NCBI GenBank assembly: GCA_023300235.1 | Contig: JALZWN010000198.1 | Coordinates: forward strand, 1-37,274 | DNA: 37,274 nt | Source of the DNA: Mariniblastus sp. | GTDB lineage: Bacteria; Planctomycetota; Planctomycetia; Pirellulales; Pirellulaceae | Reading direction: 5' to 3' | Position numbers and translations under genes: made by a program | Shown here: in pieces, positions 31,862 to 37,274 of the stretch | How positions within the stretch are numbered: the first letter of the stretch is position 1 | How the letters are laid out: every line of letters starts with the position of its first letter | Notes under the pieces: model-generated | Databases searched by the model: none | What the model was told of the DNA's origin: nothing | The model's input: the letters and a program-made list of their open reading frames with translations, nothing else

Positions 31862-32248
31862 CTAAACTTTTGTTCGCTTGCCAAATAGCAACGGCAAGTG
31901 GCCGATGATCAAGATCCCTGCGTAGTTGCAGGCTAAGTCACCCAAGTCGAATGTTCGATTGCTAAGCCATTGTTGGGAGAGCTCTTCTACCGTCGCAAGC
32001 GACAGCATCAAAAGCGTCCCCCACAAGATCCAGCGAGTTCGCTGGGAAACCGCTGCTAGGTCAAACGACAGATTCAGCAGCATAGCCAGTGTGCCAACCA
32101 GCACGAAATGCAGCCACTTATCGTTGGCGTAGGATTGGACCCAAACGAAGATCGGCCGGTACCAACCGGCCGAAGCGCACCAGACGATAAAAGCGATCGC
32201 CACTGTGTAGATTGCAGTGAGTAGTCGAACGAAGAATTTTAAATTCAT
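31862..32248 (-). CDS. VanZ-like membrane protein
   Basis: A 128-residue protein with about four predicted membrane helices (8-26, 45-62, 71-86, 104-122). The VanZ-family pattern is present: DKWLHFVLVGTLAMLL (from residue 43), VEELSQQWLSNRTFDLGDLA (87-106) with Glu88-Glu89, Gln92, Arg98, Asp101 and Asp104, and Asn108-x-x-Gly111. VanZ itself confers low-level teicoplanin resistance in enterococci by an unclear mechanism; most members in other bacteria have no known role in resistance. The ATG at 32248 is natural. Its 3' end faces hemY across element D. Confidence 0.85.
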   Translation of the reverse strand: MNLKFFVRLLTAIYTVAIAFIVWCASAGWYRPIFVWVQSYANDKWLHFVLVGTLAMLLNLSFDLAAVSQRTRWILWGTLLMLSLATVEELSQQWLSNRTFDLGDLACNYAGILIIGHLPLLFGKRTKV

Positions 32249-32332
32249 GATAGGCTGTCTGCTTGGACCGTCCGTTGCTCGCCAGCATGTGCTGGTTAAA
32301 TAAAAGTTGCGATTTGTTGCTATCAGCCTCGG

Positions 32333-32515
32333 CTATGCGTTGCTTAGGATTCCGATGAATACCGAGATGTCCAGAAAGTCTACCGTTCCACTTCCATCAC
32401 AATCCGCTTCGTCTTGGAACTCGCCACCGGACAACACTCCGATGAATGGGGCGATATCTAAAAAGTTAACGGTGCCGTCCAGGTTAACATGGCCAAGTAG
32501 TGTCGTTGTCGTCAC
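32333..32515 (-). pseudogene. Orphan planctomycete dockerin-like (calcium-repeat) fragment
   Basis: Sixty codons from a GTG at 32515 to a TAG. The sequence holds two matching units, HVNLDGTVNFLDIAPFIGVL and DCDGSGTVDFLDISVFIGIL, the EF-hand-like loop pair that normally forms the C-terminal module of large secreted planctomycete proteins. Here no signal peptide or upstream domain exists: the frame hits a stop 18 codons before the GTG, and there is no ATG. It is therefore most likely the surviving tail of a deleted or rearranged extracellular protein gene. A translated mini-protein is possible but less likely. Confidence 0.72.
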
Positions 32516-32589
32516 TTTGTCAAACTGAGCCCCCCAATGGCAATTAGCGTTTCTTGTCGACGCCTGTTATTAACGGGGTAATTAACGGA

Positions 32590-34002
32590 TTAAGAATCTC
32601 CAGTTTCGACGGGGTAGCCATTGTCTTTCCAAGCAACGATACCGCCATCAACGTTGACGACGTCCTTGATTCCAGCTGCTTGAGCGATGCTGCACGCGAC
32701 GGCTGATCGAGCGCCCGTGCGACACAGGAAAACGATCGGCTTGTCGTTGGGCAGGCTGCCGATATCTTGCATCATGCTGCCCAAAAAGGAGTAGGCTGCC
32801 TGAGCGACGTGTCCTTCGTTCCATTCCGCACGCCTGCGGACATCAACCAAGTAGACATCGCCGGTTTTGATTTGGCGGCGCAGTTCCGAGGAGGTTTTGT
32901 ATTGATAGGATTCTGTCGCTAGGCCGGCAGCTGCAATTTCGTCTGCGTCAAAGTAGCCCGCGATGTTGTCCGCTCCAATTTCACGAAACACGCGAATTGA
33001 TTCTGTCAGCGTTGTAGAATCGGCAATCAGGTAAAATGACCGTTCGTAATCGACAATCCAACCGCCGTCGCGGGCGATGTATTTGGTGGGAATGTTGATT
33101 GTGCCGGCTGCATGTTGTTGAGCATATTTCGGTGCCGGGCTCACGTCCCAGACCATGTCGCTTTCAATCGCTTTCAGTAGATCAGCAACATCCATTTTTT
33201 TGAGTTCGTCATCTGCGCCTAAGACTTTTGGCCCATGCTTATTGACGTGTTTCATCGTCGCGAAGTATTCGGGGGCTTCGGGCTGGTCTGCCAAGATGTA
33301 CTGGACGAATTCGTCTTCCGTCTTGAACTGAAGTGCCTCGTTGAACATTTTTTCATAGCCGACGGTACTGGATGGGATCGCCCCCAAACCTTTTCCGCAA
33401 GCACTGCCGGCGCCGTGTGATGGCCAAACTTGAAGGTAATCAGGAAGCTCGCGGAACTTTTGAATTGAACGATATAGATCTCGTGCCCCCGGTTCAGTGG
33501 TTCCGGTTTGTCCCGCAACCTCTTCCAACAAGTCGGGGCGTCCGGTGGAGCCAACGAAGATGAAATCGCCGGTGAACAATCCCATTGGCCTGTCCGCTCC
33601 TCCGCCAACATCCGTTAAAAGAAACGAAAGGCTTTCGGGCGTGTGGCCTGGCGTGTGCAACGTCTCTATTTTGATATTGCCGACATGGAACTCGTCACCA
33701 TCTTTAAGCAGTTGATGGTTGTATTCCTTTACGAACGTGTACTTCCAGTCGGCCGGCCCTTCGTCTGAGACGTACAGTTTTGATCCAATTCTTTCGGCCA
33801 GTTCACGTCCACCAGAAACGTAATCTGCATGGATGTGCGTCTCGACCGAGCCGACGATTTTCATTTTCTCTTGTTTGGCAACGTCCAGGTACGATTGGAT
33901 GTTGCGACTGGGGTCCACGACAATCGCCTCCCCCATTTTTTGGCAGCCAACTATGTACGAGGCGTGGGCGAGTTCTTGGTCGTAAAAATATTTCAGTAAC
34001 AT
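32590..34002 (-). CDS. CstB-like persulfide dioxygenase with tandem rhodanese domains
   Basis: A 470-residue protein. Residues 1-235 form a metallo-beta-lactamase domain with the single-iron persulfide dioxygenase ligands: His56 and His58 (THIHADYVSG), His120 (TPGHTPES) and Asp146 (FTGDFIFV), plus GRPDL and His196. A first rhodanese-like domain (about 265-350) lacks the catalytic cysteine; a second (about 370-468) has it, Cys427 in FLCRTGARSA. The order, and cysteines at 20 and 202, match Staphylococcus aureus CstB, which oxidises low-molecular-weight persulfides to sulfite and forms thiosulfate. It lies 77 bases after the cysteine desulfurase fusion on the same strand. A cytoplasmic sulfide/persulfide detoxification role is well supported. 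Confidence 0.9.
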   Translation of the reverse strand: MLLKYFYDQELAHASYIVGCQKMGEAIVVDPSRNIQSYLDVAKQEKMKIVGSVETHIHADYVSGGRELAERIGSKLYVSDEGPADWKYTFVKEYNHQLLKDGDEFHVGNIKIETLHTPGHTPESLSFLLTDVGGGADRPMGLFTGDFIFVGSTGRPDLLEEVAGQTGTTEPGARDLYRSIQKFRELPDYLQVWPSHGAGSACGKGLGAIPSSTVGYEKMFNEALQFKTEDEFVQYILADQPEAPEYFATMKHVNKHGPKVLGADDELKKMDVADLLKAIESDMVWDVSPAPKYAQQHAAGTINIPTKYIARDGGWIVDYERSFYLIADSTTLTESIRVFREIGADNIAGYFDADEIAAAGLATESYQYKTSSELRRQIKTGDVYLVDVRRRAEWNEGHVAQAAYSFLGSMMQDIGSLPNDKPIVFLCRTGARSAVACSIAQAAGIKDVVNVDGGIVAWKDNGYPVETGDS

Positions 34003-34053
34003 TATTTCTTATCCAGTTGCCCCATGCGATACGCGAGGGCTAAGCGGCAGTTG

Positions 34054-34071
34054 TCAATTCAAGGCAATTGA
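34054..34071 (-). other. Dyad between the two sulfur fusion genes
   Basis: TCAATT-CAAGGC-AATTGA, a perfect six-base dyad, lies eight bases after the stop of the 797-residue fusion. It is too weak and lacks a T run on the minus strand to be a convincing terminator, so co-transcription with the CstB-like gene remains likely. It could be an RNA-processing hairpin or an operator. Confidence 0.35.
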
Positions 34072-34079
34072 GTCTGTGG

Positions 34080-36473
34080 CTAGATCATGTATTCTACTTC
34101 TGGCTGGGGCAGTTCGGTTGAAGACGAAGTATTTAACGCCAGTCCGCCTGCCAAATGCTGCACTTGATCGAGTCCTAATCGGCGAGCGATTTCGGCGGCT
34201 CGCCGGCTACGCCGTCCGCTGCGACAAACAAAAACAATTCGCTGATCCTTTAAGGAGCCGCTAAGCAACTCAGGCAAAAAGCTACTTAGCTGGGTCAATG
34301 GGACATTGCGAGGCAGTGAATTAAAGCCAAGTTCAGCCCATTGCTGTTCAAAAGCGAATTCGTGTGGTTCGCGAACGTCGACTACCAGCGAATTGGGGTC
34401 GGCAACCAGCATGTCGATATCGACCGACTCTTTGTGTTGACTTCCGGGAGTTTCTTTTTTGATTAAACCGCACACTAATTCGCAGTCCGAGCCCGCCACG
34501 ATCTGAGCGTCCAGTTGCGGCTTGGCTGCCTCAAATTCAGAATACGGCATGGGGTTTTTTGGGTCCACGATGCTTCGGAAAAACGAGTTCCCAGCCAGTT
34601 CGGTTTCCAGCGTCGTCGCGAACTCGATGTTGTAGTCGTGAGTCGGGCAAATGACCGTCTTGGGGCCGATTAGCAGAGGGATTTTTCGAAGCGAGTCAAA
34701 CATCTTCTCGATCGAACTGCAAGGGAAGTCCGTGCGTCCAACGCCGTCCATTAAAACCGTGTCGCCGGTGAATGCGAAACGGACATTCTCAGGCAACAGT
34801 CGACCGTCATTCAGACTGCCAACCAAGTACGCCACGCTGATGAGTGTGTGGCCGGGTAGCTCGGTTTTCGCCAAAATCAAATCGTCTGAGAAACGGATCC
34901 ACGGGGCCTTCGACCCGTCGCCCAATTCGCAAACTCCTGCTTCGGAGTTGGGCCAACCTAGCAGGTCGTCCGTGCCGGCCGACTTGTCTTGGAATTCACT
35001 CAAGGCGCCAAGTAGCTCTCGACGGCAAGAGTCATGGTCGACGTGCGCGTGAGTATCCAGAACCGCCACTATTTTGCTGCGTTGACAGCGGACGAGCGTT
35101 TCGACTCGTTCGGCCAATTCCTCGAATGGGTCGATGACCACGCACCGGCGAGATTTTGAATCCATCAGCAACCAAGTGCAGTTGGGACCGCTTTTGAGTT
35201 GAATCAATCCATCTAAATTTCGCCCGGAGATACTTTCGGCGTTGTTGGCAACCACTAAACACGAATCATGCGTCACCTCGCCAACGCGATTGATGCGCTC
35301 GCACGCAGCATCGATTTCCTCTTGAGTCGCAATCGGCGAGAAAGACATTCGAATCACGCCCATCGATCGCCAAGGCTCTAGGCCCATTGCATCCAGCACG
35401 TAAGAAGATGTCGCTCCTGCACCACATGCAGAACCCGAACTGACGCGGATTCCGGCCGCGTCGAACAGGTCAGTCAGTTCACGACTGGGAAAACCTTTGA
35501 TGGCGAAACTGATTGTAGTGGGGACGGTCTTGGCAAGCGGAGCATTGAGCTCGAGCGATGGAAAAGCTTGTCGTAAGGCCGTAAGTATTTGGTCACGGTA
35601 TTGATTGAGCTTTTCAGTCGAAGCGAAAGACCGAGTAGGAGAATCTGCCAAGATTTCCAGAACCGCTGCGATCGCCGCAACGCCCGGTAGGTTTTCTGTG
35701 CCCGCACGAGCACCGGCTTCCTGGCCACCGCCAGCCATCAGCGGCACCAGTGGAGTGGATTCGCGAACGTACAGCAAGCCGATTCCCTTAGGGGCAAAAA
35801 TCTTATGGCCGCTGAAGGACGCGAAGTCGATGGTGGTGCTGGCTAGGTTAAGTTCGAACTTGCCAAGCGCTTGCACGCAATCGACCAACCAAACACACTC
35901 GGGGTTCGCCGCGCGAATCACCTTTTCAATGCGAGCCAAATCGGTAATGACTCCGGTTTCATTGTTAACCGCCATCGTGCAAATTAAGCCTGCGCGTTTC
36001 GCATGCTGTTCTAGATACGCAATGTCTAGTGCTCCTTCGCGATCGACGGGGATTGCCAGTACTTCGGCATTGAGCCCCAGCATTTCATTCCAATGTTTGA
36101 TCGCTTGGGGCACCGCCTTGTGTTCAGTCGCCCCATACATCAGCACAGGTGTTTCTGTGCTCGACAGCTGTTCAGCGTTGAGGGATTTTCGTTTCTTGCG
36201 CAGCTCACACAAAGCAGAAAACACACCCATCTGAATTGCTTCGGTTGCCCCGCTAGTAAAAACCATTTGCCCAGTGGAAGAGCCAAGCACGCAACGGGCT
36301 AGTTCACGGGCGGATTCAAGAATATGCCGCGCACGCAATCCAGAAATGTGCGAACTACTTGGGTTGCCATAGAGATCGTTCATGGCATCACTGGCAGCCG
36401 TGGCAGCTTCAGGTAGCACCCGCGTGGTGGCGTTGGAGTCGAGGTAAATTTCAGCAGGGTAGTTTTTTTGCAT
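34080..36473 (-). CDS. Cysteine desulfurase - persulfide dioxygenase-like - rhodanese triple fusion
   Basis: A 797-residue protein with three complete-looking enzymes. Residues 8-400: class V PLP cysteine desulfurase (NifS/IscS), PLP lysine Lys224 in FSGHKIFAPKG, catalytic Cys350 in SSGSACGAGATSSYVL, His118 in GATEHKA. Residues 420-670: metallo-beta-lactamase domain with His475, His477, Asp479, His480 (THAHVDHD), His542 (LPGHT), Asp571 (FTGDTVLMDGVGRTDF) and His612 (CPTHDY); GRTDF and HDY are typical of ETHE1-type persulfide dioxygenases. Residues 685-785: rhodanese, Cys750 in VFVCRSGRRSRRAA. Inferred flow: cysteine sulfur becomes Cys350 persulfide, passes to a thiol carrier, is oxidised to sulfite, and the rhodanese exchanges sulfur with sulfite or thiosulfate. 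It lies between an Lrp-type regulator and the CstB-like gene. Confidence 0.93.
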   Translation of the reverse strand: MQKNYPAEIYLDSNATTRVLPEAATAASDAMNDLYGNPSSSHISGLRARHILESARELARCVLGSSTGQMVFTSGATEAIQMGVFSALCELRKKRKSLNAEQLSSTETPVLMYGATEHKAVPQAIKHWNEMLGLNAEVLAIPVDREGALDIAYLEQHAKRAGLICTMAVNNETGVITDLARIEKVIRAANPECVWLVDCVQALGKFELNLASTTIDFASFSGHKIFAPKGIGLLYVRESTPLVPLMAGGGQEAGARAGTENLPGVAAIAAVLEILADSPTRSFASTEKLNQYRDQILTALRQAFPSLELNAPLAKTVPTTISFAIKGFPSRELTDLFDAAGIRVSSGSACGAGATSSYVLDAMGLEPWRSMGVIRMSFSPIATQEEIDAACERINRVGEVTHDSCLVVANNAESISGRNLDGLIQLKSGPNCTWLLMDSKSRRCVVIDPFEELAERVETLVRCQRSKIVAVLDTHAHVDHDSCRRELLGALSEFQDKSAGTDDLLGWPNSEAGVCELGDGSKAPWIRFSDDLILAKTELPGHTLISVAYLVGSLNDGRLLPENVRFAFTGDTVLMDGVGRTDFPCSSIEKMFDSLRKIPLLIGPKTVICPTHDYNIEFATTLETELAGNSFFRSIVDPKNPMPYSEFEAAKPQLDAQIVAGSDCELVCGLIKKETPGSQHKESVDIDMLVADPNSLVVDVREPHEFAFEQQWAELGFNSLPRNVPLTQLSSFLPELLSGSLKDQRIVFVCRSGRRSRRAAEIARRLGLDQVQHLAGGLALNTSSSTELPQPEVEYMI

Positions 36474-36496
36474 AAGAATGATTCTTTAATGATTAA
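36474..36496 (-). promoter_or_regulatory. Paired dyads at the start of the triple-fusion gene, candidate operator
   Basis: AAGAAT-G-ATTCTT (36474-36486) and TTAAT-G-ATTAA (36486-36496) are two abutting perfect dyads immediately before the ATG at 36473. They share AATGATT at 36477 and 36488, eleven bases (one helical turn) apart. The AT-rich, symmetric form resembles Lrp/AsnC sites, and such a regulator gene lies just upstream. No ribosome binding site is evident. Operator function is inferred. Confidence 0.5.
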
Positions 36497-36607
36497 GTCC
36501 GGGCACCAGTGCATCGACCAAGACGATCGTTGCCTGAAGTGCGGGGTCGGGGTATCGCCATCATAACGCCACTATTAACGGGGTTGTGGGGCACGCAGGC
36601 TTGTGGG

Positions 36608-37072
36608 TCACTCTAAGGGGATTTGTGTTGTATCGATAATGTTCTCCATGACAAAGCTTGACGAGATGTCGGTGAAAGGCACTTGGCGATACAGTCGCTG
36701 GTAGAATTGATCATAACTTTTAATATCCTTCACCATGACTTTGAGCATGTAATCTACATCGCCAGTCATGCGGTGTGCGCCGACGATCTCCGGCGCGGAC
36801 TCGACTGCAACTTTGAACTTTTCCAGCCACTTCGGGCCGTGTTGGTTGGTTTTGACCAACACAATGACTGACAAGCCAATTCCGACTGCCTCTGGGTCGA
36901 TCAGGGCAACCTTGCCTCTAATGACACCGGATTCTTCCATTTGCTTGACTCTTCGCCAACAAGCGTTGCGAGAAAGATTGACTCGCTCTGAAAGTACATC
37001 CATGCTGAGGGTTGCGTCCTTTTGCAGTTCTACAAGGATGCTTCGATCGATATTGTCCAGGTTTGTGCTCAT
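36608..37072 (-). CDS. Lrp/AsnC family transcriptional regulator
   Basis: A 154-residue protein with an N-terminal helix-turn-helix (residues 5-55, NIDRSILVELQKDATLSMDV then LSERVNLSRNACWRRVKQME) and a C-terminal RAM ligand-binding domain (about 70-145, with GAHRMTGDVDYMLKVMVKD). The family senses amino acids, forms octamers and often regulates itself and its neighbours. The CWRRVKQMEESGVIRGKVAL segment resembles the Lrp/DecR subgroup; DecR of E. coli responds to cysteine and controls a cysteine desulfidase. The adjacent cysteine desulfurase fusion, 134 bases downstream on the same strand, makes cysteine a reasonable guess as ligand. A -10 box lies so close to the ATG that the mRNA may be leaderless. 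Confidence 0.93.
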   Translation of the reverse strand: MSTNLDNIDRSILVELQKDATLSMDVLSERVNLSRNACWRRVKQMEESGVIRGKVALIDPEAVGIGLSVIVLVKTNQHGPKWLEKFKVAVESAPEIVGAHRMTGDVDYMLKVMVKDIKSYDQFYQRLYRQVPFTDISSSFVMENIIDTTQIPLE

Positions 37073-37078
37073 GTTGGG

Positions 37079-37108
37079 ATTATATCCCGGGTTCGGTTCG
37101 TTTGGCAG
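37079..37108 (-). promoter_or_regulatory. Promoter of the Lrp-type gene with a dyad over the -10 box
   Basis: On the minus strand TATAAT occupies 37084-37079, six bases before the ATG at 37072, and CTGCCA (37108-37103) lies 18 bases upstream as a moderate -35. The -10 box sits inside the dyad GGGAT-TAT-ATCCC (37076-37088), a possible autoregulatory site. The expected start of transcription is at or next to the A of the ATG, implying a leaderless mRNA. Confidence 0.55.
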
Positions 37109-37274
37109 TTTAAATTGTCTGCTTTTCGGGTAAAAGGCAAGTGGTTGTCTTTGGCCGCTGCGTTGTCGAATCGATGGGGAGACGGCTTTTCTACAATTTA
37201 TCCGGATTGGAGGCGTGTTCTGCCGTCGTAATCTAGGGTTTTAATATCACTTCAAAACTAGGGGGGGCAGTTCA

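Noticed and set aside
31862-32248. VanZ-like gene considered as an antibiotic-resistance determinant
   Set aside because: Chromosomal VanZ-family proteins are widespread without resistance roles, and no van cluster genes are present.
34054-34071. Dyad after the triple fusion considered as a terminator
   Set aside because: The stem is six AT-rich pairs with no T run on the minus strand, so it would not be expected to end transcription.

Overview
The window reads as chromosomal DNA of a planctomycete, most likely a Pirellulaceae (Rhodopirellula-like) bacterium. Supporting signs are a DUF1559 prepilin-like protein at the left edge, a VNLDGTVNFLDI-type dockerin-like fragment, a zinc-ribbon protein with planctomycete-style leucine-rich repeats, several gene fusions, frequent non-ATG starts, few Shine-Dalgarno sites, and a palindromic repeat carrying the TAGCCCG..GCGT..GCGAGG motif familiar from Rhodopirellula-type genomes. 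Base composition looks even, and there are no tRNA or rRNA genes, no CRISPR array and no phage genes. The family placement is inference.

Layout. 1-2936 (minus): a PqiB-like MCE protein, a DUF2306 membrane protein and a DUF1559 protein cut by the window edge. 3027-3287: an intact small palindromic element. 3297-5922: thyA (minus), then a kinase-fold protein and a small membrane protein (plus), closed by a very strong long hairpin with nine Ts. 6062-7050: a promoter followed by a STAS anti-anti-sigma protein and an RsbW-type anti-sigma kinase. 7125-11856: a 1311-residue LplT-PlsC-Aas fusion for lysophospholipid repair, followed by a SpoU/TrmH RNA methyltransferase. 11935-15817: an eight-helix membrane protein, aspC, mobA and a pseudo-receiver. 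16282-16947: a secreted Gly/Cys-rich protein with a structured leader and its own terminator. 17186-19726 (minus): DinB, ABC ATPase and ABC permease. 20159-23227: a zinc-ribbon/LRR membrane protein, pyrE, and a sulfatase-fold protein lacking the catalytic signature. 23600-27708 (plus): hpf, ptsN, ptsH, RNase E/G, MazG-like. 27815-31590: a Wzz-like polysaccharide co-polymerase with a long proline-rich tail (minus), diverging from protoporphyrinogen oxidase. 31862-32515: VanZ-like protein and an orphan dockerin-like fragment. 32590-37072 (minus): an Lrp/AsnC regulator and two sulfur-handling fusion proteins.

The most interesting locus is 32590-37072. One 797-residue protein joins a complete cysteine desulfurase, a complete ETHE1-like metallo-beta-lactamase (persulfide dioxygenase-like) domain and a rhodanese. 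It is followed by a CstB-like persulfide dioxygenase with one degenerate and one intact rhodanese domain, and preceded by an Lrp/AsnC regulator of the type that includes the cysteine-sensing DecR. Together these genes could convert cysteine sulfur through protein persulfide to sulfite or thiosulfate within two polypeptides. Paired dyads just upstream of the 797-residue gene and a dyad over the regulator's -10 box are candidate operators.

Other recurring themes are a four-copy palindromic MITE-like family between genes, enzyme folds with lost catalytic residues (pseudo-receiver, pseudo-sulfatase, pseudo-rhodanese), and several short-repeat arrays in promoter regions.
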